Part shown: in pieces, positions 37,536 to 48,045 of the stretch
Layout: every line of letters begins with the position of its first letter
How positions within the stretch are numbered: the stretch's first letter is position 1
Assembly: GCF_001202025.1 (NCBI RefSeq)
Contig: NZ_LGHS01000029.1
Location: forward strand, 1 to 64,000
DNA length: 64,000 nt
Direction of reading: 5' to 3'
Origin: Pseudorhodobacter aquimaris
Lineage (GTDB): Bacteria > Pseudomonadota > Alphaproteobacteria > Rhodobacterales > Rhodobacteraceae
Notes under the pieces: model-generated
Told to the model about the DNA's origin: nothing
Database searches by the model: none
The model's input: only the letters and a program-made list of their open reading frames with translations
Position numbers and translations under genes: made by a program

Positions 37536-38828
37536 TCAATCCGCAAAGGGATCGGTTACAAGGATCGTATCATCACGCTCCGGGCTGGTGGAAAGCAAAG
37601 CGACCGGGCATTGGATCAACTCTTCGATCCGGCGCACATATTTGATCGCCGCCCCCGGAAGATCGGCCCAAGAGCGCGCGCCAGCGGTGTTTTCAGTCCA
37701 GCCTTCCATCTCTTCATAGATCGGGGTGCAGCGCGCCTGTTGATCGGCGGCAGTGGGCAGATAATCCAGCCGCTTGCCGTCCAGTTCATAGCCGACACAG
37801 ATCTTGATGATCGGGAAGCCGTCCATCACATCCAGCTTGGTCAGCGCAATACCGGTCACACCGCTGGTTGCACAGGTCTGGCGCACCAGAACCGCGTCGA
37901 ACCAGCCGCAACGACGCTTGCGCCCGGTGACGGTGCCAAACTCATGCCCGCGCTCGCCCAGACGGGTGCCATCGGCATCGTCCAGTTCGGCGGGGAACGG
38001 GCCTTCGCCGACGCGGGTGGTATAGGCCTTGACGATTCCCAGCACGAAATCAATCGCGCCTGGCCCAAGGCCCGTACCCGTCGCGGCCTGCCCTGCAATC
38101 ACATTGGAGGAGGTCACGAACGGATAGGTACCGAAATCGATATCCAAAAGCGCACCTTGCGCCCCTTCGAACAAAATCCGTTTGCCTGCACGGCGCGCCT
38201 CATTGAGAACTTTCCACACAGGTTGCGCATAGGGCAGCACTTGCGGCGCGATCTCACGCAGTTGCGCCAAGAGCGCATCACGGTCAATCGGCTCAAGGCC
38301 CAGCCCGCGGCGCAGCGCGTCATGGTGGGTCAACATGCGGTCAACGCGCAACTCCAGCGTGGCATCATCTGCCAGATCGGCCACACGAATCGCTCGACGA
38401 CCGACTTTATCCTCATAGGCCGGACCGATACCGCGGCCGGTGGTGCCGATCTTGGCCACGGCTGTCTGATCTTCACGCGCGCGGTCCAATTCGCCATGTA
38501 CCGGCAGGATAAGCGGCGCATTTTCCGCGATCATCAGGTTTTCGGTTGTGATTTCAACACCCTGCGCACGCAGCTTCTCGATCTCGGTAATCAGGTGCCA
38601 AGGGTCAAGGACCACGCCATTGCCGATAACAGACAGCTTGCCACCGCGCACAATCCCCGAGGGCAGCAACGACAGCTTGTAGACCTTGCCGTCGATGACC
38701 AACGTATGGCCCGCGTTATGCCCACCCTGAAACCGTGCGATGACATCGGCACGTTCCGACAGCCAGTCCACAATCTTGCCTTTTCCTTCGTCACCCCATT
38801 GGGCGCCGACTACGACGACATTGGCCAT
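37536..38828 (-). CDS. purA: Adenylosuccinate synthetase
   Basis: 430 residues; the start [19 protein letters not shown] at 38828 gives the conserved N-terminus with the GDEGKGK loop. [12 protein letters not shown] and [19 protein letters not shown] are also present. GTP-dependent step from IMP toward AMP; partner of PurB. An upstream frame to 38858 adds a leader not found in the family. Confidence 0.98.
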   Translation of the reverse strand: MANVVVVGAQWGDEGKGKIVDWLSERADVIARFQGGHNAGHTLVIDGKVYKLSLLPSGIVRGGKLSVIGNGVVLDPWHLITEIEKLRAQGVEITTENLMIAENAPLILPVHGELDRAREDQTAVAKIGTTGRGIGPAYEDKVGRRAIRVADLADDATLELRVDRMLTHHDALRRGLGLEPIDRDALLAQLREIAPQVLPYAQPVWKVLNEARRAGKRILFEGAQGALLDIDFGTYPFVTSSNVIAGQAATGTGLGPGAIDFVLGIVKAYTTRVGEGPFPAELDDADGTRLGERGHEFGTVTGRKRRCGWFDAVLVRQTCATSGVTGIALTKLDVMDGFPIIKICVGYELDGKRLDYLPTAADQQARCTPIYEEMEGWTENTAGARSWADLPGAAIKYVRRIEELIQCPVALLSTSPERDDTILVTDPFAD

Positions 38829-39016
38829 TCTCAATGATCCCTTCACGCATTGGTCCAAGTGAAACCGCTTGGGGTATAGCCGCCTTACGCGCAGGTGGAA
38901 ACCACTAAATGATTTGGCCGATATCTAGATTGGACGGCTTTGCCCGCGAAGGGCTTGCCCCCGGACCGAGTTCCGCCTAAACAGACGCGTCAGCCCAGCG
39001 AAAAGCCGAAAGTCCT

Positions 39017-39397
39017 ATGGAAAACGTCGTTCTTACCATCCACCTGATCCTTGCACTTTGCCTGATTGGCGTTGTGTTGCTGCAACGTTCCGAAGGGGGC
39101 GGCTTGGGCATGGGCGGCGGGGGCGGCGGCGGTGCCATGTCGGGCCGTGCGGCAGCAACCGCATTGACCAAGCTGACATGGCTGCTTGCGATCGGCTTTA
39201 TCATTACCTCCATCTCGCTGACCCTGATTGCGGCCAAAGGGGCAACCGGCACATCCGTTGTCGATCAGTTCGGCGGCACGATCTCTGCGCCCGTGGTCCC
39301 CGAGGCACCTTTGGGCACAGATCTGTTGCCTCCTGCGCCTGCCGATGCGCCGCTAACGCCGCCACGTGCGGATGACGGCACCACCACCGGTAATTAA
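39017..39397 (+). CDS. secG: Preprotein translocase subunit SecG
   Basis: 126 residues. Two helices (VLTIHLILALCLIGVVLLQR and LTWLLAIGFIITSISLTLIA) around a Gly-rich loop (GGGLGMGGGGGGGAMSGR). The C-terminal Pro/Ala-rich tail is typical of alphaproteobacteria. Stimulates SecYEG. Upstream of pyrG, a common pairing. Confidence 0.96.
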   Translation: MENVVLTIHLILALCLIGVVLLQRSEGGGLGMGGGGGGGAMSGRAAATALTKLTWLLAIGFIITSISLTLIAAKGATGTSVVDQFGGTISAPVVPEAPLGTDLLPPAPADAPLTPPRADDGTTTGN

Positions 39398-39411
39398 TCC
39401 GTATACGGGTT

Positions 39412-39430
39412 GGCCCCATAATTTGGGGCT
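39412..39430 (+). terminator. Possible weak terminator after secG
   Basis: GCCCC-a-taatt-t-GGGGC hairpin 15 bp after the secG stop. No clear T run; pyrG begins at 39564. Confidence 0.35.
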
Positions 39431-39563
39431 GCCCGATTGTTCACCTCATCATATTGCGGGCTTATTGCGGTCCGTCCTCTTTTCGGTTATCTCTCGTCTC
39501 CCGTGATGGTGCGATTCTGAGGCGCCGAATCGCATTGGCCAATTCTTCACGGGGGTTCACCAC

Positions 39564-41207
39564 ATGGCACGTTATATCTTCATCACCGGCGGTGTTGTCT
39601 CCTCTCTGGGCAAGGGTCTTGCCTCGGCGGCTTTGGGCGCGCTTTTGCAGGCCCGCGGCTATTCGGTGCGGCTGCGCAAGCTTGACCCCTATCTGAACGT
39701 CGACCCCGGCACGATGTCACCCTTTGAACATGGTGAGGTCTTTGTGACCGATGATGGTGCGGAAACCGACCTTGACCTTGGCCATTATGAGCGTTTTACC
39801 GGCGTGCCCGCGCGCAAAACCGATAGCGTCTCTTCGGGGCGGATCTATTCCAACGTGCTGGAAAAGGAACGTCGCGGCGATTATCTGGGCAAGACCATTC
39901 AAGTCGTCCCGCACGTCACCAATGAGATCAAGGACTATTTGCGCATCGGTGCGGATGAGGTTGATTTCATGCTCTGTGAAATTGGCGGCACCGTGGGCGA
40001 TATCGAGGGTCTGCCTTTCTTTGAGGCGATCCGCCAGTTTATCCATGAGCGTCCGGCCGGCGAATGTATTTTGCTTCACCTGACGCTTCTGCCCTATCTG
40101 GCCGCAAGCGGCGAGTTGAAAACCAAGCCAACCCAGCATTCAGTCAAGGAACTGCAAAGCATCGGTCTTGCGCCGGATGTTCTGTTGCTGCGCTCAGAAC
40201 ATCCGATTCCGGAAAAAGAGCGCGAAAAGATTGCCTTGTTCTGCAATGTTCGCAAAGAATCGGTTATCGCCGCCTATGATCTGAAAACCATCTATGAGGC
40301 CCCCCTCGCCTATCACCGCGAAGGGCTGGATCAAGCCGTTCTGGACGCCTTCGGCATCTCACCTGCCCCGCGCCCCAACCTGAGCCGCTGGGAAGATGTG
40401 ATGGACCGCATGACCAACGCCGAAGGCGAAGTGCGCGTGGCCATCGTCGGCAAATACACCCAGCTTGGTGACGCCTATAAATCCATCGCCGAAGCGCTTA
40501 CCCATGGTGGCATGGCCAACCGCACCCGTGTACGCGTTGATTGGGTTGATAGCGAGCTGTTTGAGCGCGAAGACCCTGCCCCGCACCTGCAACCCTATCA
40601 CGCGATCCTCGTCCCCGGCGGCTTTGGTGAGCGCGGCACCGAAGGCAAGATCAAGGCGGTTGAATTTGCCCGCACCCGTGGCGTGCCCTATCTGGGGATT
40701 TGTCTGGGCATGCAAATGGCCGTGATCGAATCCGCCCGCAACCTTGCTGGGCTCAAGAACGCGGGTTCCGAGGAATTCGACCATGAGGCGGGCGCAAAAC
40801 GGTTCACACCGGTGATCTATCACCTCAAGGAATGGGTACAGGGCAGCCATGTCGTCGAACGCAAAGTGACCGACGATAAGGGCGGGTCAATGCGCTTGGG
40901 GGCCTATAATGCCACGCTGACACCGGGCTCAAAAGTGGCCGAGATCTATGGCACCACCAAAATCGAGGAACGCCACCGTCACCGCTATGAGGTTGATATG
41001 ACCTACCGCGAGCAGCTGGAGGCCAAGGGCTTGATCTTTTCCGGCATCTCGCCCGACGGTCGTCTGCCCGAAATCGTAGAGGTCAAAGGCCACCCGTGGT
41101 TCATCGGCGTGCAATTCCACCCCGAGCTGAAATCCAAACCCTTCGCGCCCCACCCGCTGTTCGCCGACTTTATTCGTGCCGCGGTAGAGGCGTCTCGGCT
41201 GGTTTAG
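39564..41207 (+). CDS. pyrG: CTP synthase
   Basis: 547 residues. N-terminal synthetase domain ([40 protein letters not shown]) and C-terminal class I glutaminase, with nucleophile Cys in [14 protein letters not shown] and [17 protein letters not shown]. Converts UTP to CTP. Cytoplasmic. Confidence 0.98.
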   Translation: MARYIFITGGVVSSLGKGLASAALGALLQARGYSVRLRKLDPYLNVDPGTMSPFEHGEVFVTDDGAETDLDLGHYERFTGVPARKTDSVSSGRIYSNVLEKERRGDYLGKTIQVVPHVTNEIKDYLRIGADEVDFMLCEIGGTVGDIEGLPFFEAIRQFIHERPAGECILLHLTLLPYLAASGELKTKPTQHSVKELQSIGLAPDVLLLRSEHPIPEKEREKIALFCNVRKESVIAAYDLKTIYEAPLAYHREGLDQAVLDAFGISPAPRPNLSRWEDVMDRMTNAEGEVRVAIVGKYTQLGDAYKSIAEALTHGGMANRTRVRVDWVDSELFEREDPAPHLQPYHAILVPGGFGERGTEGKIKAVEFARTRGVPYLGICLGMQMAVIESARNLAGLKNAGSEEFDHEAGAKRFTPVIYHLKEWVQGSHVVERKVTDDKGGSMRLGAYNATLTPGSKVAEIYGTTKIEERHRHRYEVDMTYREQLEAKGLIFSGISPDGRLPEIVEVKGHPWFIGVQFHPELKSKPFAPHPLFADFIRAAVEASRLV

Positions 41208-41217
41208 GTTGTACGCG

Positions 41218-41248
41218 GCGCCTTGAGCCATAAATCCACTCAGGGCGC
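41218..41248. terminator. pyrG terminator (possibly bidirectional)
   Basis: 10-bp stem GCGCCTTGAG / CTCAGGGCGC with one G-T pair, and an 11-nt loop, right after pyrG and before the minus-strand membrane gene. Confidence 0.6.
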
Positions 41249-41261
41249 TTCACCCGGCGGC

Positions 41262-41570
41262 TTAGAGAGAGCTGATGGAGTCGGCCAGACCTGTTACAAA
41301 TGCAGGATTGAACGTAGCAATTAGCCCGACGACGAGTGGAAGTCCGAAGTCAACCGCGAATAGCCCTAACGCAGAGAAAATAAAGGTAAGGCGAGAGTAT
41401 CTTTCTTCAATGCGAGCAAGGGCGGAGTTTTTCTCATTTTCGATTGCATCTAGATCCCCCTGAGGGCTGTCATCTTCAAAAGCACCTTCAACATGCCCAT
41501 GCATGGACCAAAACTGACTATTTCTAAGAAAAAATGCTCGCTTTGTCCTATCGTCGCTTAATTTTTTCAT
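41262..41570 (-). CDS. Hypothetical membrane protein, second half of a split AT-rich gene
   Basis: 102 residues, unrecognised. A charged N-terminus (MKKLSDDRTKRAFFLRNSQF) is followed by a soluble region and a C-terminal hydrophobic pair (LTFIFSALGLFAVDFGLPLV and VGLIATFNPAFVTGLAD). Its ATG overlaps the stop of the upstream ORF (TAATG), and base composition is visibly more AT-rich than the neighbours. It could be a separate coupled gene or the displaced 3' half of one protein. Confidence 0.6.
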   Translation of the reverse strand: MKKLSDDRTKRAFFLRNSQFWSMHGHVEGAFEDDSPQGDLDAIENEKNSALARIEERYSRLTFIFSALGLFAVDFGLPLVVGLIATFNPAFVTGLADSISSL

Positions 41571-41776
41571 TACACGAAAACAACCAAAAGTACCGACGCC
41601 CCCAATTGACCAAAGGAAACCAGTCTGGGCTGGTTCACTCTGAATGTAAGGCCAAATAAGGTGAGTTCATCAGAAATGAACTCCATATTTCCAATGAAAA
41701 AAGTCAAGAGGGCAACTGTCAAAAGTGCTTTTCTTGCCGTCTTCTCATCAGAATGCTCGATATAATTATTTAACAC
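41570..41776 (-). CDS. Hypothetical membrane protein, first half of a split AT-rich gene
   Basis: 68 residues. Two hydrophobic stretches (KALLTVALLTFFIGNMEFI and FGQLGASVLLVVFV) flank a short loop. It ends in a stop that overlaps the next start by one base. Together the two ORFs would make a ~170-residue protein with a typical small-membrane-protein layout, so a single-base indel is plausible. Not recognised. Confidence 0.55.
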   Translation of the reverse strand: MLNNYIEHSDEKTARKALLTVALLTFFIGNMEFISDELTLFGLTFRVNQPRLVSFGQLGASVLLVVFV

Positions 41777-41788
41777 ATCCCGACTCCC

Positions 41789-43744
41789 TCAAACGTCCAG
41801 CTCCTCCACAAACTGCGCGTTTTCTTGGATATACTGGAACCGAAGCTCGGGCTTTTTACCCATCAGGCGTTCCACCAGATCGCCGGTTTCGCCCGGCTCG
41901 TCCTCATCAATGGACACGCGGATCAGTTTACGGGTTTCGGGCTGCATCGTGGTTTCTTTCAGGTCTTTGGCGTCCATCTCGCCCAGACCCTTAAAGCGTT
42001 GCACGTCGATCTTGCCCTTGCCGCCAAGGCCTTTTTCTAGCCAGTAATCCTTTTCCGCATCATCGGAAACATAAAGCCGCTTGGCCCCTTGCGTCAGCCG
42101 ATAAAGCGGTGGGCAAGCCAGATAGAGGTGACCTTGGTCAATCAAGGGGCGCATTTGGGTAAAGAAGAACGTCATCAACAGCGCCGCGATATGGGCACCG
42201 TCCACATCGGCATCGGTCATGATGATGATCTTGTCATAGCGCAGATCGTCGACCTTGAATTTCGTCCCCATCTGCACGCCCAAGGCCTCACAGATATCGC
42301 GGATCTCGGAGTTGTCATGCAGCTTGTTCGAGGCCGCCCCCAGCACGTTCAGGATCTTGCCCTTGAGTGGCAATAGCGCCTGATTGACCCGGTTGCGCGC
42401 GCCCTTGGCAGAGCCGCCGGCCGAGTCCCCCTCCACGATAAACAGCTCCGTGCCTTCGCGGTTTTTAGCGGTGCAATCGGTCAGCTTGCCCGGCAGGCGC
42501 AGCTTTTTGGTGGCCGATTTACGGGCGGTTTCCTTTTCCTGACGACGGCGCAGACGCTCTTCGGCGCGCAGCACAAGAAAATCTAGGATCGCCCCTGCTG
42601 ATTTGGTATCCGCGGCCAGCCAGTTGTCGAAATGGTCCCGCACCGAGCCTTCGACCAGCTTGGCCGCCTCTTCGGTCGCCAGACGGTCCTTGGTCTGGCC
42701 CACAAACTGCGGCTCACGGATGAACACCGATATCAGCGCACAGCCGCCCGTCATCATATCATCGCGGGTGATCAGCTCTGCCTTGCGGTTTTTCACCAGA
42801 TCGCCGTAGGCACGAATACCCTTGAGGATCGCGGTCCAAAAGCCCGCCTCATGCGTGCCGCCCTCGGGGGTGGGCACGGTATTGGTATAGGACTGGATGA
42901 ACCCGTCGCGCGACGGCGTCCAGTTGATCGCCCATTCCACCGAGCCCGGCTGGCCGAATTTTTCCTGAAAGCTGACCTTGCCCGCAAAAGGCCGATCGGC
43001 ATAGGTCGTGGCCCCTGTCAGGCTCTCGCCCAGATAATCGGCAAGCCCGCCGGGAAAGTGAAACACCGCCTCCATCGGTGTATCGCCATCGGGAATGGCG
43101 GTTTTCCAGCGGATCTCCACCCCCGAAAACAGATAGGCCTTGGAGCGGACCATCTTCATCAGCCGCGCGGGCTTGAACTGCAATGAGCCGAAGATTTGCG
43201 GATCGGGGTGGAACATCACCGAGGTGCCGCGCCGGTTGGGGGCCGCGCCCACCTTTTCCACCGGCCCTTGCGGGATGCCCCGCGAAAATTCCTGCACATA
43301 AAGCTCTTTGTTGCGGGCGACCTCGACGCGCATGATATCGGACAGCGCATTCACCACGGACGCCCCTACCCCGTGCAAACCGCCCGATGTCTCATAGGCC
43401 TTGCCCGAAAACTTGCCGCCCGCGTGCAGGGTACAAAGGATAACCTCCAGCGCGGATTTATCCGGGAACTTGGGGTGCGGATCAATCGGGATGCCGCGGC
43501 CGTTGTCGCGGATGGTGATGGCGTAATCCGCGTGCAGCTCCACCTCGATGCGCGTGGCATGACCTGCCACCGCCTCATCCATGGAGTTGTCGAGCACCTC
43601 GGCCACCAGATGGTGCAGCGCGCGCTCATCCGTACCGCCGATATACATGCCGGGGCGTTTGCGAACAGGCTCCAGCCCCTCCAGCACCTCGATGTCATTG
43701 GCATCATAGGTTTCCGGTGCGGCAGAAAGAAGATCATTGGCCAT
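41789..43744 (-). CDS. parE: DNA topoisomerase IV subunit B
   Basis: 651 residues from ATG 43744 (the frame extends to 43861 without support). GHKL ATPase motifs VLDNSMDEAVAG and GLHGVGASVVNALS, TOPRIM EGDSAGGSAKGARNR, and the IMTDADVDGAHI metal site. Decatenates daughter chromosomes with ParC. ParE is preferred to GyrB because of the shorter length and the C-terminal GEMDAKDLKETTMQPETRK context. Confidence 0.92.
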   Translation of the reverse strand: MANDLLSAAPETYDANDIEVLEGLEPVRKRPGMYIGGTDERALHHLVAEVLDNSMDEAVAGHATRIEVELHADYAITIRDNGRGIPIDPHPKFPDKSALEVILCTLHAGGKFSGKAYETSGGLHGVGASVVNALSDIMRVEVARNKELYVQEFSRGIPQGPVEKVGAAPNRRGTSVMFHPDPQIFGSLQFKPARLMKMVRSKAYLFSGVEIRWKTAIPDGDTPMEAVFHFPGGLADYLGESLTGATTYADRPFAGKVSFQEKFGQPGSVEWAINWTPSRDGFIQSYTNTVPTPEGGTHEAGFWTAILKGIRAYGDLVKNRKAELITRDDMMTGGCALISVFIREPQFVGQTKDRLATEEAAKLVEGSVRDHFDNWLAADTKSAGAILDFLVLRAEERLRRRQEKETARKSATKKLRLPGKLTDCTAKNREGTELFIVEGDSAGGSAKGARNRVNQALLPLKGKILNVLGAASNKLHDNSEIRDICEALGVQMGTKFKVDDLRYDKIIIMTDADVDGAHIAALLMTFFFTQMRPLIDQGHLYLACPPLYRLTQGAKRLYVSDDAEKDYWLEKGLGGKGKIDVQRFKGLGEMDAKDLKETTMQPETRKLIRVSIDEDEPGETGDLVERLMGKKPELRFQYIQENAQFVEELDV

Positions 43745-43983
43745 GTGCTGCTCGATTCTTATTAGGCTTGTTTGAGGCCGGATTAGACCACCTGAGGCGC
43801 GCACACGCAAGGCTCGGGCCGCAGGGGCCGCGAGTTTGAGGGCCCGTCCAGCCGAACACAAGACGTTGACACCGATCAGGCGCGGCCGTTTGTCTATGTG
43901 CTAAAATGCCGTATTCCTGCTACTTTTTACCTATCCGGCCGGGGCGAAGTTGTTGGAAATTACATCTGTGGAATGGAGGCATC

Positions 43984-44943
43984 ATGGCAGCGAAAACAGC
44001 AAAGAAATCGGACAAGCAGAAAAAGCCACGCAAATCAAAAAGCGTAGAAAAACGGGCCCCCGCGACCACCGAGGCGCTGCGCATGACGTTCGAGCAAGGC
44101 AAATACCCCTACAAACGCAAAATGAAGCGCAAGACGTATGAGGCCGAAAAAGCCGAACTTCAGGCCGAACTGCTGAAAGTGCAGATCTGGGCCCAAGAGA
44201 CCGGACAGAAATTTGTGATCTTGATGGAAGGGCGCGATGCGGCCGGTAAGGGCGGCACCATCAAACGCTTTATGGAACACCTGAACCCGCGCTATGCACG
44301 TGTTGTGGCCCTCTCCAAACCCGGTGAGCGTGAAACCGGCCAGTGGTTCTTTCAACGGTATATCGAGCATCTGCCAACACGGGGCGAGATCGTTTTCTTT
44401 GACCGCTCGTGGTACAATCGTGCCGGCGTAGAGCGGGTCATGGGCTTTTGTAACCCGTCGGAATATCTGGAATTCATGCGTCAGGCCCCGCAGGTGGAAC
44501 AAATGCTGGTCCGCTCTGGTATCCGGCTTTACAAATACTGGTTCTCGGTCACCCAAGAGGAACAGCGCGCGCGTTTCAAAAGCCGTGAGACAGATCCCCT
44601 CAAGCGTTGGAAGCTGTCGCCGATCGATAAGGCGTCCTTGGGCCGTTGGGATGATTACACCGAAGCGAAGGAGGCGATGTTCTTTTATACCGATACCGCA
44701 GATGCGCCTTGGACCGTGGTCAAATCCAACCAGAAAAAACGCGCGCGCCTGAACTGCATGCGGCATTTTCTGGCAAGCATCGATTACCCCGGCAAGGACG
44801 TCGATGTGGTCGGCCAGCCCGATCCCTTGATCGTGGGCAAGGCCGATCAGGTCGTCAATATGGAAGAGGCCACAGTTGCACCGCTGGATATTGTCCGGCC
44901 AAAAAAAGCAAAAGCCAATGGTCGGGCCGACGCGCAGCCCTGA
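43984..44943 (+). CDS. ppk2: Polyphosphate kinase 2
   Basis: 319 residues from ATG 43984 (TGGAGG upstream). P-loop EGRDAAGKGGTIKRF, lid region DRSWYNRAGVERVMGF, and SVTQEEQRARFKSR. Basic Lys-rich N-terminus. PPK2 enzymes transfer phosphate between polyphosphate and (d)NDPs, often favouring nucleotide formation. A second kinase (ppk1) is 10 kb away. Confidence 0.95.
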   Translation: MAAKTAKKSDKQKKPRKSKSVEKRAPATTEALRMTFEQGKYPYKRKMKRKTYEAEKAELQAELLKVQIWAQETGQKFVILMEGRDAAGKGGTIKRFMEHLNPRYARVVALSKPGERETGQWFFQRYIEHLPTRGEIVFFDRSWYNRAGVERVMGFCNPSEYLEFMRQAPQVEQMLVRSGIRLYKYWFSVTQEEQRARFKSRETDPLKRWKLSPIDKASLGRWDDYTEAKEAMFFYTDTADAPWTVVKSNQKKRARLNCMRHFLASIDYPGKDVDVVGQPDPLIVGKADQVVNMEEATVAPLDIVRPKKAKANGRADAQP

Positions 44944-45029
44944 TCACAGGCGCGCGGGGTGATCCCTCTTTTGACCGGGCAGGCGCAAGCACTCTTGCCC
45001 GGTTGCATTTGTGCGGCTAATGCTCATGG

Positions 45030-46391
45030 ATGAACAGTGTATCCAACACAAGCAAACCGCAACATGCCCGCGCCCTACTGACGCTTGGCCTGCCCCTTGT
45101 CGGCAGCCATCTGGCGCAGATGATGCTGCATGTCACCGATACCGTCATGCTGGGCTGGTACGGGGTGCTGGAGCTGGCCTCGGTGGTGCTGGGGGCCTCG
45201 CTGTTCTTTATCATCTTTATCCTCGGAGCGGGATTTGGTCAGGCCGTGATGCCGATGGTGGCCCAGGCCCTCGGGCGCGGCGATGAGGTACAGGTCCGCC
45301 GCGACACCCGTATGGGGCTATGGCTCTCGATCGGCTTTGGGGTGCTGTGCTATCCGGTGTTCTGGTGGTCGGGGTCGCTTTTGCTGGCCTTGGGGCAAAA
45401 GGCGGATGTTTCGGCCACGGCACAGGTTTACTTGCGCATTGCCGGACTGGGGATGATCCCGACCCTGCTGGTGATGAGCCTGAAAAGCTATCTTGCCGCA
45501 CTGGAAAAAACCCAGGTCGTGCTATGGGTCACTGTGGCGGCTGTGGTGATGAATGCGGGCGTGAATTACGCCTTGATCTTTGGCAATTGGGGCGCGCCTG
45601 AGCTGGGGGTGAAGGGGGCGGCGATTGCCTCGGTCTTCACGCAAGCGGTGACCTTTGTTGCCTTGGCCCTTTATGCGCATTGGCTGCCGGAACTGAAACG
45701 TTTCAACCTGTTCCAGCGGTTCTGGCGGCCCGATTGGCAGGCGATGCAGCAGGTCTACCGGATCGGCTGGCCCATTGGATTGACGGGTCTGGCCGAGGGC
45801 GGATTGTTTCAGGCATCCGCAATCATGATGGGCTGGATCGGCACGATGGAGCTGGCCGCCCACGGTATCGCGCTAGAGGTCACAGCGCTGGCCTTTATGG
45901 TGCATCTGGGGCTTTCAAATGCCGCCACCGTGCGGGTCGGTCGCGCGATGGGTCAAAACAACGCGCAAAGCTTGCGCAACGGGGCCAAAGTGGCCTTGAT
46001 GATGTCGCTTGGTTTCGGCGTGACGATGGTGGTTCTGTTCCTGACACTGCCCGCCCAGATCATCGCGTTGTTTCTGGACAACGCAAACCCGCAGAGCGCC
46101 GCCATTGTGGCCTTTGGCACCACGCTTCTGGCACTTTCGGCGCTGTTTCAGATGGTTGATGCCACGCAAGTCATGGCGCTGGGGTTCCTGCGCGGGATGC
46201 AAGACACCAAGGTGCCGATGTGGCTTGCCGCCCTGAGCTATTGGGTGATCGGTATCCCCGTCAGCTATGTGCTGGCCTTTCCCCTAGGGCTTGGCGGGCC
46301 GGGGCTGTGGCTTGGGTTGACGGTGGGGCTTAGCGTGGCGGCGGCGCTGTTGCTCTGGCGGTTCTGGACCACTGCACCCAAGCCGGACTAG
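45030..46391 (+). CDS. MATE-family efflux transporter
   Basis: 453 residues with about 12 hydrophobic segments. MATE pattern ALLTLGLPLVGSHLAQMMLH, MPMVAQALGRGDE, and the second-repeat GLSNAATVRVGRAMGQNNAQ. Exports cationic compounds using a Na+ or H+ gradient. Its 3' end overlaps the convergent DUF1330 gene by 4 bp. Confidence 0.93.
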   Translation: MNSVSNTSKPQHARALLTLGLPLVGSHLAQMMLHVTDTVMLGWYGVLELASVVLGASLFFIIFILGAGFGQAVMPMVAQALGRGDEVQVRRDTRMGLWLSIGFGVLCYPVFWWSGSLLLALGQKADVSATAQVYLRIAGLGMIPTLLVMSLKSYLAALEKTQVVLWVTVAAVVMNAGVNYALIFGNWGAPELGVKGAAIASVFTQAVTFVALALYAHWLPELKRFNLFQRFWRPDWQAMQQVYRIGWPIGLTGLAEGGLFQASAIMMGWIGTMELAAHGIALEVTALAFMVHLGLSNAATVRVGRAMGQNNAQSLRNGAKVALMMSLGFGVTMVVLFLTLPAQIIALFLDNANPQSAAIVAFGTTLLALSALFQMVDATQVMALGFLRGMQDTKVPMWLAALSYWVIGIPVSYVLAFPLGLGGPGLWLGLTVGLSVAAALLLWRFWTTAPKPD

Positions 46392-46684
46392 ACACCTTCA
46401 TAACCTTCGACAATCAGGCAATCACCGGTCGAGACCGGATCGCGCAGCGCCTTGGCCGCCTGATATTCAGGGCTGTTGTAACAATCATGCGCCGCTTGCA
46501 GGTCTGGAAACTCGATGACCACCGTGCGTGCACGGCAGGCCCCCTCGACCTGCGTTTGTGGCGCACCGCGCACCAAAAACCGCGCGCCGTATTTGGCAAA
46601 GGCTGCGGCATTGGCGGCGCGGTACGCCTCATAGGCCTGCGGGTCATGCACGTCGACATGGGCAACCCAATATCCTTTGGCCAT
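46388..46684 (-). CDS. DUF1330 domain protein
   Basis: 98 residues, a ferredoxin-like dimeric alpha/beta barrel family (YWVAHVDVHDPQAYEAYRAA, VVIEFPDLQAAHDCYNSPEY). Function unknown. Close behind rlmJ on the same strand, 5 bp apart. Confidence 0.9.
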   Translation of the reverse strand: MAKGYWVAHVDVHDPQAYEAYRAANAAAFAKYGARFLVRGAPQTQVEGACRARTVVIEFPDLQAAHDCYNSPEYQAAKALRDPVSTGDCLIVEGYEGV

Positions 46685-46689
46685 GGGGG

Positions 46690-47469
46690 CTATCCTTCCT
46701 GTTGGAAAATCTTGGACACGGTCTTGGCATGATCGGCCAGCCCGTATGGCGGGTTGATGATAAACATCCCCGATCCGATCATCCGGTGGCCGTCACGCAC
46801 GGGCGCGAAACGCACCTCATGGCGCAGCGCATCGGGAAAACTATCGGTCAGTTGCGCCAGCATCGGCCCATGTGTCCCCGAGGTCAGCATGGGATACCAC
46901 AGCGCAAGAATGCCCACATTCCATTTGCGTGCAATCTTGGTCAACTCTTTGGGGATGCTGTCATATTCGGCCTTCACCTCATAGGAAGGATCAACCAGCA
47001 TCATCCCGCGCCGCGGGGTCGGCGGGCAGACCGCCTGCGCCAGTTTGAACCCGTCCTGTTGGCGGATATGGGCATCCCATTGGGTCAGATGCTCGGCCAG
47101 AACGGCGTTCTCGCCGGGGTGAAGCTCAGCCAGATGGACCGTATCCATCTCGCGCAGGGTCATGGCGGCGATCAATGGCGATCCGGGATAGGCCGCCTCA
47201 CCGTATTTGAACCGCACCTCATTGAGCCGCTGGCGGTAGGGGTGGTCCTTGGGCAGATGGTGTTCCAGTGCCTGAACACCTTTTTCCGCCTCGCCGGTTT
47301 TCAAGGCCGCCTCATCGCCCAGATCATAAAGCCCCCGCCCCGAATGGGTTTCGATATAGGTGAGGGGCTTGTCCTTTTGGACGAGGTAATCCAGCATCCA
47401 CGCCAAAAGCGCGTGTTTATGGACATCGGCCGGGTTTCCGGCATGGTAATGGTGTTGATAACTCAGCAT
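46690..47469 (-). CDS. rlmJ: 23S rRNA (adenine-2030-N6)-methyltransferase RlmJ
   Basis: 259 residues. N-terminal MLSYQHHYHAGNPADVHKHA, THSGRGLYDLGDEAAL, and a DPSY motif (MMLVDPSYEVKAEYD) at the catalytic position, where E. coli has DPPY. Modifies 23S rRNA near the peptidyl transferase centre. ATG 47469. Confidence 0.93.
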   Translation of the reverse strand: MLSYQHHYHAGNPADVHKHALLAWMLDYLVQKDKPLTYIETHSGRGLYDLGDEAALKTGEAEKGVQALEHHLPKDHPYRQRLNEVRFKYGEAAYPGSPLIAAMTLREMDTVHLAELHPGENAVLAEHLTQWDAHIRQQDGFKLAQAVCPPTPRRGMMLVDPSYEVKAEYDSIPKELTKIARKWNVGILALWYPMLTSGTHGPMLAQLTDSFPDALRHEVRFAPVRDGHRMIGSGMFIINPPYGLADHAKTVSKIFQQEG

Positions 47470-47580
47470 AGCGCCCGTCCTATCAGCCCACGCAGACCGG
47501 CGAAAGGGGCGCCATCAAAAAGCCCTCGCACAATCTTCAAACCGCGCTAAGCTGCACCGGAAATCATCAAAGGCCCTGAT

Positions 47581-48045
47581 ATGACCCCAGAGACCCTGCG
47601 CTACGGCGCGATCATGCTTGCCGCAGGTTTCGGCATCCCGCTTCTTGCCGCGCTGAACACGCAATTGGGCGCGCGGATCGGCAGCCCCTCGGCGGCGGCG
47701 ATGATCCTGTTTACGGTGGCCTTCACGGCGGCCTTGATTACCTCGCTGCTGTCCAAGGGTCTGGGGCCACTGGCCCTTGCGCCGACACAACCCAAACACC
47801 TGTTTCTGGCCGGGCTTTGCGTGGCCTTTTATGTGATTTCCATCACCACCGTCGCGCCAAAGTTCGGCGTCGGCAATGCGATCTTCTTTGTACTGATCGG
47901 CCAGATGATCATGGCTGCACTGATCGATCATTTCGGAATGTTCGGCGCAATCATCAAGCCAATGACCCTTGCCCGTGGGGCGGGGATCATCCTGATGATC
48001 GCAGGCGTTGCCCTGATCCAGCTCAGTTCAGCGAAAGCCCCGTGA
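47581..48045 (+). CDS. YdcZ/DUF606-type membrane protein
   Basis: 154 residues, about five hydrophobic helices (AIMLAAGFGIPLLAALNTQL, LFLAGLCVAFYVISITTVAP, GAGIILMIAGVALIQL). Resembles half-size DMT-superfamily transporters. The 3' end overlaps the convergent DUF3047 gene by 23 bp. Confidence 0.85.
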   Translation: MTPETLRYGAIMLAAGFGIPLLAALNTQLGARIGSPSAAAMILFTVAFTAALITSLLSKGLGPLALAPTQPKHLFLAGLCVAFYVISITTVAPKFGVGNAIFFVLIGQMIMAALIDHFGMFGAIIKPMTLARGAGIILMIAGVALIQLSSAKAP

